DNA of 64,000 nt, taken from SAR324 cluster bacterium. GTDB taxonomy: Bacteria > SAR324 > NAC60-12. A model generated the notes under the pieces. The model was not told the origin of the DNA and ran no database searches. It saw only the letters and a list, made by a program, of their open reading frames with translations. The stretch lies in assembly GCA_015231825.1 (NCBI GenBank), contig JADGAV010000009.1, positions 83,870 to 147,869 of the forward strand. The letters run 5' to 3'. This document shows positions 8,909 to 17,671 of the stretch, piece by piece (positions within the stretch are counted from its first letter, which is position 1; the number at the start of each line of letters is the position of its first letter). A program made the position numbers and the translations under genes.

Positions 8909-9270
8909 TGGGATATTCTTTTCCAAAGTGCATACGTCTGCGAAAAAAGACAGAAATTGATCGAGTTTTTGATCGTGGTGCTTTTCGCAGGTTTGGGTTT
9001 ATTCGCATAAAATTTCTTATAACCACCTTGGGAAACAGCCGATATTTAGTTTCAGTAAGCAAAAAAGTTGGTCATTCTCCTTACCGAAATCATATAAAAC
9101 GTTTGATTCGCGAAGCCATTCGTTTGCACAGGTCTGAGTTGGAACAAAGTTGTGACATTTGTATTTTTGTTACCAATCGACCTCAAAGCCCGGTACCTTT
9201 TTCTTACGTGGACAACAAAATTGCTGAACTTTTTGCCGAATTGAACAGACTGCAGGCACCCGCAATATGA
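8908..9270 (+). CDS. rnpA: Ribonuclease P protein component
   Basis: A 120-residue basic protein that assists the RNase P RNA in 5' maturation of tRNA. Diagnostic blocks are the N-terminal LRKKTEIDRVFDRG, the strand VSVSKKVGHSPYRNHIKRLIREAIR containing the RNR-type motif (here RNHIKR), and a C-terminal helix. The open frame extends back to 8758, but that part runs over rpmH in another phase; ATG 8908, overlapping the rpmH stop by one base, gives the normal length and start. It is followed by yidD and yidC, the conserved order in many bacteria. Confidence 0.95.
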   Translation: MGYSFPKCIRLRKKTEIDRVFDRGAFRRFGFIRIKFLITTLGNSRYLVSVSKKVGHSPYRNHIKRLIREAIRLHRSELEQSCDICIFVTNRPQSPVPFSYVDNKIAELFAELNRLQAPAI

Positions 9271-9299
9271 AAAAAATCTACTAGGCAGACACCACCACC

Positions 9300-9605
9300 G
9301 TGAAATCGACTCTTAGGAGAATACTGCAAATTAGTACCCTCCACCGCCTTATGCGCCAAGGTATTTTTTTGATGATTAGAGGGTATCAGATCGTCATTTC
9401 TCCATTCCTGCCACCTTCGTGTCGGTTTTATCCCAGTTGTTCTCAATATGCACTGCTTGCCTACGGGCAATTCGGTATTTTTCGCGGGACGCTTTTAACT
9501 TTGAAACGGATTGTGAAGTGTAACCCCCTTCATGATGGCGGATTTGATCCCGTTCCCGATGATTCTTCCACAAATTTGACAACCCTTGTCTCTAGTAAAC
9601 AATAA
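9300..9605 (+). CDS. yidD: Membrane protein insertion efficiency factor YidD
   Basis: A 101-residue member of the YidD family (DUF37), a small membrane-associated protein that helps YidC-dependent insertion. The signature is complete: [20 protein letters not shown], then [31 protein letters not shown], with the conserved cysteines. The frame starts at GTG 9300; ATG 9351 and ATG 9372 are alternative starts that would give the more common length of about 75-85 residues. It lies 29 bases after rnpA and 76 bases before yidC. Confidence 0.92.
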   Translation: MKSTLRRILQISTLHRLMRQGIFLMIRGYQIVISPFLPPSCRFYPSCSQYALLAYGQFGIFRGTLLTLKRIVKCNPLHDGGFDPVPDDSSTNLTTLVSSKQ

Positions 9606-9681
9606 AAAGGAAACAGCGAATTTATATCTGCCGTTGGCGTTTTCGTAGTTTATTTAAAGACCGCATTAATTTGGAAAAAAT

Positions 9682-11415
9682 ATGGATCAAAAGACCTTAT
9701 TGGCAATTGTTCTCTCTATTGGCATTATCATTGGTTGGTCATGGCTATTCCCGCCACCGCCTCCCAAAAAAAAGCCGATTGCAGATAATACTACGATTCA
9801 AAAGGAAGAAACAAGTTCGCTAGAAAGCAAAAAGGAAGAGCTCGTTGCAATACCTGTCCAGACGGATTTACCAGCGGTGCAAGGAGAATCTGCTCTTGCA
9901 AAAGACATTGTTGTGGAAACAGATTATTACCGTGCCGTAATTGACACCCGGGGAGGAGTTCTCAAAAGTTTACTTCTTAAAAACTATCAGCATTTCAAGT
10001 CGGGTATTTCACTGGGACGATGGATTCCATTTTTAGAAAGTATGCTTGGTAAAACAACTCCAGAATTCCGCACAGAGGACAATCTGGTGCAGATGATCAA
10101 GGCAGATTTCGTCAATAAAGTGAATACTTTGGGAGTGCGTTTTGACGAAAATCCATCGCTTTCAAAACTTTTTTTTCAAGCAATTTACTCAAGCGATCAG
10201 GACCATATTCAGATAGATAGCGGAACTTCACCGCAAACACTAGTGTTGCGCTCACCGGTTCGTGATGGTGTGGAAATCATTAAAACTCTGCAATTTTATG
10301 CAAGTGATTACAGTATTGACTATGAAGTTAGTCTCGTCAATCGAGGGGATGCCATTCATCCTTTGAAAGTTCAGCATGTTTTTGGAGAAGGGCGCGTTAA
10401 AGAACCCTTACGCGGTCAGGGGCGGGCTCACATTGGTCCGGTATACGTTTACAATGGCGAGTTGGAAACGGTGGACACAGATGATTTGGAACTTGAACCA
10501 GGGCGGATTTCCCAAATGGAGTGGCTTGGCCTTGAGGACTCCTTCTTCATTTCAGCAGCGGCAGGTTTGAGTCAAACCAATCGCGGGTTTTTCGAAGTCT
10601 ATCCTTACGAAGGCAAGGAGGGAAGGGAATTAAAACCTATCTTTGGTATGAGCTTGCCTCCGGTCGATCTCAATCCTGGAAAGCAGATTAAGTCCAGTTT
10701 CAAGTTGTATTATGGTCCCAAGGTTGAGAAAGAAATGATGAAGTTTGGTCATAATCTTTTTCTTTCCCACGATCTCACCTTAGAGATACTGGCAAAGCCT
10801 TTACTGGATATTTTAGCGTGGATTTATTCCTATGTCGGAAACTATGGAGTTTCGATAATATTTTTAACGATCCTGGTTCGGGCAGTTTTATTTCCTTTGA
10901 CCTACAAAGGATCTAAATCCATGAAGCGGATGCAGCAGCTTCAGCCGAAAATGTTAAAACTGCGTGAGAAGTACAAAGATAAAAAGGAAAAACTAAATCA
11001 GGAGATGATGGGGCTTTATAAAAGGCATAAGGTGAATCCGATGGGTGGCTGCTTTCCAATGCTGTTGCAGTTGCCGATTTTCTTTGCTCTATATAGTGCG
11101 CTCTCGACTGCTGTAGAATTGAGGCATGAACCTTTTGTTGCCTGGATCGTAGATCTCTCTGCACCGGACGGTTTGTTGGTCACTCCAATTTTAATGGGGA
11201 TCAGCATGTACATGATCCAAAAAATGACCCCGACCGGAATGATGGACCCGACTCAAGCCAAAATTATGGGAATGCTGCCGATAGTATTCACTTTCTTTAC
11301 CTTCACCTTTCCTACGGGATTGACACTTTACTGGGTGACCAGCAACATTATTTCATTTGGTCAGCAGTTCATCATCAACCGCATCAAACTCCCGGATCTT
11401 GTAGAAGAATCCTAA
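9682..11415 (+). CDS. yidC: Membrane protein insertase YidC
   Basis: A 577-residue inner-membrane insertase. The N-terminal transmembrane helix (LLAIVLSIGIIIGWSWLF) is followed by a proline/lysine-rich segment, a large periplasmic beta domain (about residues 70-355) and the conserved five-helix core beginning near 370 with GVSIIFLTILVRAVLFPLT; the Arg in LVRAV is the hydrophilic-groove residue needed for Sec-independent substrates. QPKMLKLREKYKDKKEKL is the cytoplasmic coiled hairpin and NPMGGCFPMLLQLPIFFALY the next conserved block. Length and the P1 domain mark the Gram-negative form. mnmE and jag, often next, are not here. Confidence 0.97.
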   Translation: MDQKTLLAIVLSIGIIIGWSWLFPPPPPKKKPIADNTTIQKEETSSLESKKEELVAIPVQTDLPAVQGESALAKDIVVETDYYRAVIDTRGGVLKSLLLKNYQHFKSGISLGRWIPFLESMLGKTTPEFRTEDNLVQMIKADFVNKVNTLGVRFDENPSLSKLFFQAIYSSDQDHIQIDSGTSPQTLVLRSPVRDGVEIIKTLQFYASDYSIDYEVSLVNRGDAIHPLKVQHVFGEGRVKEPLRGQGRAHIGPVYVYNGELETVDTDDLELEPGRISQMEWLGLEDSFFISAAAGLSQTNRGFFEVYPYEGKEGRELKPIFGMSLPPVDLNPGKQIKSSFKLYYGPKVEKEMMKFGHNLFLSHDLTLEILAKPLLDILAWIYSYVGNYGVSIIFLTILVRAVLFPLTYKGSKSMKRMQQLQPKMLKLREKYKDKKEKLNQEMMGLYKRHKVNPMGGCFPMLLQLPIFFALYSALSTAVELRHEPFVAWIVDLSAPDGLLVTPILMGISMYMIQKMTPTGMMDPTQAKIMGMLPIVFTFFTFTFPTGLTLYWVTSNIISFGQQFIINRIKLPDLVEES

Positions 11416-11536
11416 ATCCGAATAAATTGGATTCAATTTAATTTCCTCAAAAACAACTGCTGAGCAAAGATGGATTATTCCTGGGCCAATTGGGTTCCGG
11501 GAATCGGTTGTTAAAACCCCATCACCAGTTCCCCTT

Positions 11537-13501
11537 TCACCAGGCATTGCATTTGTTCCAGCTATTGCGCTTCCAAAGAGTCGTGTCACGGGCATTGGAG
11601 ACAACTGAAAAATTTTGTGCAAACCAGTTTTTCCCATCCTGAAAATTTCTGATTTTTGTTTCAGTTTCCCCATTTGCGGGAGTAATGACAAAGTTGACGT
11701 TGTGACGGTTATGGTAATCTGCCGAGAAGAGATCACCCGGTAAATCCGTCATGTTTATTGTCGTGAAATCAGCATATAGAAAACTGCGCCATTTTCGATT
11801 GAGCAGTGTTCCCACTTCTTCGCATTTTTCGTTGATCTCGAAATAAAATTTGCTCAGTGAATCCTTTTCAATACGGTATTCTCTTGGAGAAATACCCTGC
11901 CACCACCAAGGCATTGAATCCTGAATATGAGCTTCGACTCTTGCATGAGACAACATGATTACAGAAAACAGGATGAGCATTCCTTTACGGATTTGCGGGG
12001 ACAATAAATCTTTTGCTGCAAGGAGTGTATAAATGGTGAGGGAGAGAAGAATGATATAGGTAAACGCGACGTATCGCTGATATATATCGGGATAAAACAT
12101 TAAGCAAATTAACGTAATGTAACTGAGAAAAAAAGTGAGGGAAGTGAGAAGGAAAGTCCGTTCTTTTCGCTTATAAAATAAAAACCCGGCCAGCGCGAAA
12201 ATGAGTAAGAATTCCGCATGATTCTTTGGTTCCACAAAGCGCGTATATCCTCTGATATAGTCGAGGAATCCCGGAACTTTCAGAGTTTCCTTGTTGATCT
12301 GGAATGTATTGAAAGTGGCAGTCTGTGCTAACCTTTCTGATTTGGGCAAAATCTGTTGAAAACCGGGATAAACCGGATTTCCGAGCCAGATTGCATTTTT
12401 GATTAAGAAGACACTGCAAAAAACCAGAAAAACGAAAGGTGTCAGGCAGTGATAATAATGAAGGCGTCTATGACGAAAAATGGAAAGCAGGACAGAGGCT
12501 GCTAAAATAAAAATGACATAGTTGACAGCAGTCAGTTTGTTGCTGACCGCCAGAGCGGAAAAAAGGATTACGCTCCACATGGAGGAATTTCCTTTTTTAA
12601 ATTGCTGCTTTTGCATCATCCATTGCCGCATTAAATAACCGGTAGCTAGAAAAGCAGAGAGAACTGCGAACCAATCGGGTTTGAATGCAATGGTATCTGT
12701 CGCTGCAAAATTGAGTGTGGTCGGCCAAATGGCCATGACCACCGAAACCGCAGGCCAACGCTTCAAAACATAGGGAAAAGTGCTGAGCAGCAAAATCAGG
12801 CTCCCTGTAAATAAAAGGAATGTCACTTGCTGAGCAACAATATGATATGCGAAGAGATTGGTTGTGATAGACAATAAAAAAACATTCAGGCTTTCATAAA
12901 CTCCCAGGAGCAAAAAATGATTGTCCTGATTGTATTCGTAAAAATTGACTCCACGCAGAAGAAAACTGGCGTATGGAAGGGTATTGTGGAGCTGTTCCGT
13001 TCCATTTACGGGCAAAAAAGTTGTTGAGAAGCGAGCAATGAACAAAAGAAGAGGAAGGAACCAGATCCAGCGGTGTTTTCCGAGCTGGCGGGCGTTCCAA
13101 AACAATCTCGAAATTGGTAAAAGTAAGATCTTTGGAGCGGTCCATATGCTGCTCAACAAGACCAAGGATAAAAAAACTAATTTGTAAAACCGTGCAGAGT
13201 CAATAGTGAGCAATGCGCCTAATATGGCAATATTTCCTAACAAACCTATTCCCAAAATTGCTGACACAGCAAAATTAAATCCGGAATAACATGGCAGTAA
13301 AAGTCGGCGATGGAGGAGGATTTGTCGGAGTGCTTCCCCAATGGACAAGATTCCATAACAAATTGAGAGGCTTCCGAGAAGGTTGAAAAGATAGAAGAAG
13401 CGATACCATTCATTCTGGAAAAGGATTTCTGAAAAAGTGGAAAATCCAATTAAGACGAGCAAACTCGCCCACAAAATGATGTGTTTTTTAAAAAAAGTCA
13501 T
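11537..13501 (-). CDS. Polytopic membrane protein, GT-C-like glycosyltransferase fold (predicted)
   Basis: A 654-residue inner-membrane protein with about 12 hydrophobic segments in the first 500 residues and a soluble C-terminal tail of about 130 residues. Loops such as VNGTEQLHNTLPYASFLLRG and WLGNPVYPGF resemble lipid-linked-sugar transferases of the GT-C class (the NPVYP motif occurs in bacterial PMT/GT39-like proteins), but I cannot find the acidic catalytic pair with certainty. It is flanked by yidC (convergent, 121 bases) and folE (same strand, 62 bases). A role in surface-glycan or lipid glycosylation is inference from fold and from other glycosyltransferases in the window. Confidence 0.55.
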   Translation of the reverse strand: MTFFKKHIILWASLLVLIGFSTFSEILFQNEWYRFFYLFNLLGSLSICYGILSIGEALRQILLHRRLLLPCYSGFNFAVSAILGIGLLGNIAILGALLTIDSARFYKLVFLSLVLLSSIWTAPKILLLPISRLFWNARQLGKHRWIWFLPLLLFIARFSTTFLPVNGTEQLHNTLPYASFLLRGVNFYEYNQDNHFLLLGVYESLNVFLLSITTNLFAYHIVAQQVTFLLFTGSLILLLSTFPYVLKRWPAVSVVMAIWPTTLNFAATDTIAFKPDWFAVLSAFLATGYLMRQWMMQKQQFKKGNSSMWSVILFSALAVSNKLTAVNYVIFILAASVLLSIFRHRRLHYYHCLTPFVFLVFCSVFLIKNAIWLGNPVYPGFQQILPKSERLAQTATFNTFQINKETLKVPGFLDYIRGYTRFVEPKNHAEFLLIFALAGFLFYKRKERTFLLTSLTFFLSYITLICLMFYPDIYQRYVAFTYIILLSLTIYTLLAAKDLLSPQIRKGMLILFSVIMLSHARVEAHIQDSMPWWWQGISPREYRIEKDSLSKFYFEINEKCEEVGTLLNRKWRSFLYADFTTINMTDLPGDLFSADYHNRHNVNFVITPANGETETKIRNFQDGKNWFAQNFSVVSNARDTTLWKRNSWNKCNAW

Positions 13502-13563
13502 TCACATTCCTGGATTGATAAAAATAGCAGGGGAAAAAGGCTAGATTAACACCGGACAAATTC

Positions 13564-14139
13564 TCAAACGTGAGAACCCTGGGCATGGGCAAGTGCCATA
13601 AATTCAGCGCGTGATGTTCCATCTTTAAGAAAAATTCCGGAAAGGGCGCTGGTGGTCATGAGACCATTATGATTCACTCCTCGCATTTCCATGCACATGT
13701 GGGACGCTTTGATGATCACCCCGACTCCTTGAGGTTTCAGAGTTTTCTTAAGGTATGAGGCAATATCGCTGGTGAGATGTTCCTGAACTTGTGGCTTTCT
13801 TGCAAAAAAATCGACAATCCTTGAGAGTTTTGATAAGCCGCAAAGCAATTCGTTTGGAATATAGGCCACTGTTGCCTCTCCTATAAACGGAAGCAGGTGA
13901 TGCGCACATAGGGATTTGACTGGGATATGCTGCAAGATGATCATGCCGGGCTGATCATCTTTTGTCATTGGGAAAGTCGTCACGTTGAACGTTTCTGTTT
14001 TCATCCCTACACATAATTCCTCGGTCCACGCCTTGGCAATCCGTTCCGGACTGTCTTTAAAATGAGGATCATTGCGGTCTACTCCCAATCCTTCCAAGAC
14101 CATGGAGAAACCTTCTTTTACCTTATTGTGATCCATCAT
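13564..14139 (-). CDS. folE: GTP cyclohydrolase I
   Basis: A 191-residue enzyme that converts GTP to 7,8-dihydroneopterin triphosphate, the entry to folate and other pterins. Zinc ligands and active-site residues are visible: SLCAHHLLPF (Cys and His), GLSKLSRIVDFFARKPQVQE, and SHMCMEMRGV with the second Cys. Two adjacent ATGs (14139 and 14136) are possible starts. The reading frame ends within a small inverted repeat (TTCTCA at 13561-13566, TGAGAA at 13571-13576). No other folate genes are adjacent. Confidence 0.97.
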   Translation of the reverse strand: MMDHNKVKEGFSMVLEGLGVDRNDPHFKDSPERIAKAWTEELCVGMKTETFNVTTFPMTKDDQPGMIILQHIPVKSLCAHHLLPFIGEATVAYIPNELLCGLSKLSRIVDFFARKPQVQEHLTSDIASYLKKTLKPQGVGVIIKASHMCMEMRGVNHNGLMTTSALSGIFLKDGTSRAEFMALAHAQGSHV

Positions 14140-14311
14140 GATGGCTTGCTTTTCAGTGGGTACAGCGCCAATATTTAACTCGTCAAATCAAATTTGGCTA
14201 AGTACTGATTTTTTATAGAATTTTTGGCAAAATAGATTTTTGGTCCGTATGCTGATTAATCCATTTTCTGGTGCAAGGCAATTGATTGTTTCTGCCGGTT
14301 TTTACAGTCTT

Positions 14312-14647
14312 TTAAAAACTGGCAAGAGCCTCTTCTTCTGTCGTATAAATCGATAAAATATCGTTTAAACGTGTCATTTCAAAAATTTCCATATTGTCTT
14401 CACCAAGTTGGCAAAGAGCTAGCCGAGAGTCGCGTGCCTGCAATGTTTTAAACATGGATAGAACCAATCCGACACCTGAGGAATCGATAAAAGTTATACC
14501 ATCAAAATTGATGATGATTCCGCCGCCATTCTCATCCTTCAGGAGAGGCGTGATGTAATGTTCGATTTCATTCATGTTTTTTGAAGCCAAGTCTCCTTCA
14601 AGTGAAATAATATAGATGTTTTGATCAGTGCGATGGGATAGTTTCAT
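14312..14647 (-). CDS. STAS-domain anti-anti-sigma factor-like protein
   Basis: A 111-residue single STAS domain. The sequence follows the SpoIIAA/RsbV fold: YIISLEGDLASKNMNEIEHY, then INFDGITFIDSSGVGLVL with the Ser-Ser-Gly that holds the serine phosphorylated by partner anti-sigma kinases, and a C-terminal helix near NDILSIYTTEEEAL. Such proteins release sigma factors or regulate other outputs by partner switching in the cytoplasm. No RsbW-like kinase or PP2C phosphatase is adjacent, so the partner must be encoded elsewhere. It is 81 bases downstream of the hydrolase gene on the same strand. Confidence 0.9.
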   Translation of the reverse strand: MKLSHRTDQNIYIISLEGDLASKNMNEIEHYITPLLKDENGGGIIINFDGITFIDSSGVGLVLSMFKTLQARDSRLALCQLGEDNMEIFEMTRLNDILSIYTTEEEALASF

Positions 14648-14728
14648 AACTGCTCTTGTAGGAAGGTTCCTAAATGAAAAAATATTTTGCAGGACTTTTT
14701 TTCAAAACAAACTGACAGCGAATTTAGT

Positions 14729-15700
14729 TCAATCGTTAATTAAAATTTTATTTTCGATGACGTTTTCGATGCACCGTGCAATTTGAACCACCGGCTCGCC
14801 ATGATAGAGCACGTGCTGGCCTTTTTCCAAAAGAATAAAACGGCACTGTGGTTTTTGACAGGCATGATGCAATCGACGCACATGGACACGATTGTCATCT
14901 TTTGCAATTAGGACTGTATGAGGAAACGTCATTTGTCTCAAGATTTTTTCAGTTCCATGACAATATTGTTGTAATCGTTTCACTGCTGAGATAGCATAAT
15001 ACGCGACTGCGGTTTCCAGTACAAGCCTATATGATCGGATATTTTCGTCTTTTTTTTGAAACTTGCGCCAGTAGACTCGGAAAAAAAGATAAAAATTGTA
15101 TGCGAGGAGATAATACCAGCGTCCGGTGTACAGAAAAACGGAAGGAGCCATTAATATCAAGTGAATCTTGCTCGGGGACCAGCGATGAATTTCAGAAATT
15201 CGGATCAGTGACGCACTTCCCAGTGATTGGCCCACTAAAATCAGTTTTTTGTACGCTCTACTTTTTTCCTCAATATAAGCACTAATGTATTGTTCTACAA
15301 CAGACGGTTCAAAATCTTTCATTTCGTGGACTCCCCGTCCATGAAAGGGAAGCAGCGGGACAAAATAATCAGCCTGTTGCCAGGAAAGGCAATTGATTAT
15401 TTCGTCAAAAACCTGTGGGGAATCCATAAAGCCGTGGACGAAAATCACTGCCGTTTCTTTTTGAGAAACCGATGATATTGGCTCGGATCCCAAGAGAACT
15501 CCGTTGGAATTGAAAAGTACTGACGTTTCGATTTTGTCATCGATTCGTTGATCCAGAAATGCCCCGACAATTTTCAAAACGATCAGGCTGATCAAAAAAG
15601 CTGAAAATAAGAAAGTGATCACGTTTCCTTTGTCAAAAATTGAGATAGCAGGTATTTTTAAATTTATCTTCTCAATGCCAAAATCGCATATTATTATCAC
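14729..15700 (-). CDS. Membrane-anchored alpha/beta hydrolase
   Basis: A 323-residue serine hydrolase with an N-terminal hydrophobic segment (about residues 27-50, FLFSAFLISLIVLKIVG) that should anchor it in the membrane. The fold signature is clear: VIFVHGFMDSP for the oxyanion loop, GQSLGSASL for the nucleophile elbow, an acidic residue in IAKDDNRVHVRR and the catalytic His in EKGQHVLYHGEP. This layout is typical of carboxylesterases and monoacylglycerol-lipase-like enzymes, but the substrate cannot be deduced. It is divergent from the PilZ gene, with a 154-base gap that should contain both promoters. Confidence 0.83.
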   Translation of the reverse strand: MIIICDFGIEKINLKIPAISIFDKGNVITFLFSAFLISLIVLKIVGAFLDQRIDDKIETSVLFNSNGVLLGSEPISSVSQKETAVIFVHGFMDSPQVFDEIINCLSWQQADYFVPLLPFHGRGVHEMKDFEPSVVEQYISAYIEEKSRAYKKLILVGQSLGSASLIRISEIHRWSPSKIHLILMAPSVFLYTGRWYYLLAYNFYLFFRVYWRKFQKKDENIRSYRLVLETAVAYYAISAVKRLQQYCHGTEKILRQMTFPHTVLIAKDDNRVHVRRLHHACQKPQCRFILLEKGQHVLYHGEPVVQIARCIENVIENKILIND

Positions 15701-15854
15701 CTAAATAACGAACCCGTTGAGGAGGAGCAATAAAAAAGTCGCAAATTTATGTTTTTTCTCGAATTCTTTTGCACAATCTGATAACTCTTCATAGAAGGTT
15801 TCGTGCAAATTAGATTCGAAAGGTCCATTTCACAATTCAATAAAGGTAGCATGT

Positions 15855-16829
15855 ATGGCTGGGGAAAGAAGGAGATATTTAAGAGTACTGTTTGAAGAAA
15901 CAATTCAAGTTGAAACTGCGGATTGGACGGACCCGATGGCGACAGGACTGGATATTTCCTTAAATGGTACTAGATTCCATTGCGAGCACTCTTTGACCGA
16001 GGGCGCAAAGGTAGATATTCTCTTTCGATCTGATCTTAAGCTGGAAGGCGAGGTGCGATGGTGTTGGCCCATTGAATGGTATTATCAGGCTGCAGTTGAG
16101 TTTACGGAAATTTCTGAAGATGAAAAGAATCGATTGAAATCTTTTATCAGTGAAACAACTGGTGAGCCATATCCTGATTTTTCTGAAGACGAGCTGGAAT
16201 CCGAAGCAGCCGCCGAAACGGAGGATGAAAGTGCGATTGAAGACGATGAATTTCTTATGGATGAAGACAGTCTCTCAAACGAAGAAGGGATGTTTTCCGG
16301 TACGCTCACGCCATTTGCATTTGCGGAGAAACAAGTTATTATCGTCGATGATGACTCCGAAAGAGTCGATGCAATTTCGCAGTACCTGATAAAACGGAAT
16401 AAATTTGCTGTGGAGAACACAGACAAAAAAAGTCGTCTCTGGCCTTTAATGAAAGCCCATCCTGCTGACGTAATTCTTTTGTCATGGTCGTTGGAGGGAG
16501 AAGACGGAATTGAAATGCTGAACGGCATTCAGGAGCGTTCCCCGGGTATTCCAGTGATTTTTCTAGCCGGTTCTGTGAGCCTCGAAGAACGTCTGGAAGG
16601 ACTGAACGGAGGTGCCGCTGATTTCATCACTCGCCCTGTTTCGATAAGTTCTATATCGCAGAGCATCCTAAGAATTCTTGCCTCTTTGGCGATGTCTTCC
16701 GGCACAGGAGGCAGTGAAGATTCCTCTGAGGAGGATCTTGGACTTGGAGATGAAGAAGATTTCAGCTTGGACGGAGACGATGATTTGGAATTCAATGACG
16801 ATTTCCTGGATGAAGATTTAGAACTATAG
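15855..16829 (+). CDS. PilZ domain fused to a degenerate response-regulator receiver
   Basis: A 324-residue protein. Residues 1-95 are a PilZ domain with the c-di-GMP-binding ERRRYLR and DISLNG motifs (both Arg and the D-x-S-x-x-G present). Residues 108-150 form a Glu/Asp-rich linker. Residues 158-280 fold like a CheY receiver: IIVDDDSE keeps the acidic triad (165-167), but the usual phosphoacceptor Asp is Ser210 (VILLSWSLEGEDG) and the conserved Lys is Arg260 (FITRPVS). The C-terminal 45 residues are an acidic tail. It should bind c-di-GMP but not be phosphorylated in the normal way. ATG 15855 has TAAAGG 8 bases upstream. No histidine kinase is adjacent. Confidence 0.88.
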   Translation: MAGERRRYLRVLFEETIQVETADWTDPMATGLDISLNGTRFHCEHSLTEGAKVDILFRSDLKLEGEVRWCWPIEWYYQAAVEFTEISEDEKNRLKSFISETTGEPYPDFSEDELESEAAAETEDESAIEDDEFLMDEDSLSNEEGMFSGTLTPFAFAEKQVIIVDDDSERVDAISQYLIKRNKFAVENTDKKSRLWPLMKAHPADVILLSWSLEGEDGIEMLNGIQERSPGIPVIFLAGSVSLEERLEGLNGGAADFITRPVSISSISQSILRILASLAMSSGTGGSEDSSEEDLGLGDEEDFSLDGDDDLEFNDDFLDEDLEL

Positions 16830-17671
16830 ATCCTCCTCGCTCTCACCAGTGTTTGCCAAAGTCCAATTATTGGATTTAAGGTTCAAAATAGCCGGCAAAA
16901 GCGCGGACTTTGCAGGGAATGAAAGTCCCTTCTCGTCATCGCCTCTTTTGCCTGACTAAATCCCTTTCTTTATTTGTCTTGGCTTATTGCAAAATAATAG
17001 GACGAGGCAAAAACCCTCTCCCCTCTCTTTAGTGTTTGAAAAGTCGCTGTTTTGCTCAAGCATAATCACACGCCAATGCGTGTGATTGTTGATTTCAGTT
17101 TCAGCTCCCCCTTGACTGCTTTAATTGTTAGGCTTCGTCTCAATCAAGTCTGGTCAAATTCGATATTTTCATGAAGAAAAAAAGACTGGATACAAGCCGA
17201 TTGCCGTGAATCCCTGAATCGTTTGGGCGCAGGTGATCCAACATGCAGTTTTTTCGTGAATGCGTAGAACAGCACACCTATCAAATCTTCTAGTATTGTC
17301 TAGTATCAGAATCCCAAGTTTGCCATTTTATTCCTCTCCATAGTTGGCAGGAACCAGCAAAGTACCCTCCTGCTAATTTTGTTTCAAAATTCTCCATTAG
17401 ATTCTCAATATTTTATTTTTCGTTAACATTTTCCGTCTCGGTATATGAGTTGCATTTCTCAGTTGAGTCTTCATGACCCAATGGACTCGCTAAAAAATCA
17501 GCGCATCCTGACATAGGTCGGTTTTCTCGGAACATGGATGTTGGAGCAATCGAGGATAATTGTTACGGTCATAATAGGGGTCATGATTATTGAAGCAACA
17601 AGGATGTTGGAAAGTAAGGAATATTCTATTACTGGTGCAACCGGGCAAACCCTTTATGAGATAGGTATCCA
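16830..17671. other. 842-base stretch without a convincing gene
   Basis: Only short open frames occur here, none with recognisable protein features and none with a good ribosome site. The stretch contains a perfect 10-base inverted repeat at 17064-17087 and a direct repeat TCTAGTAT at 17289-17296 and 17299-17306 with a 10-base period. It could hold a small RNA, regulatory sites for the downstream glycosyltransferase, or decayed sequence; nothing decides between these. Confidence 0.5.
17064..17087. repeat. Perfect inverted repeat, 10-base arms with 4-base loop
   Basis: AATCACACGC at 17064-17073 and GCGTGTGATT at 17078-17087 are exact reverse complements around CAAT. There is no T-run on either side, so it is not a standard intrinsic terminator; an operator or a structured-RNA stem are alternatives. 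Confidence 0.7.
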
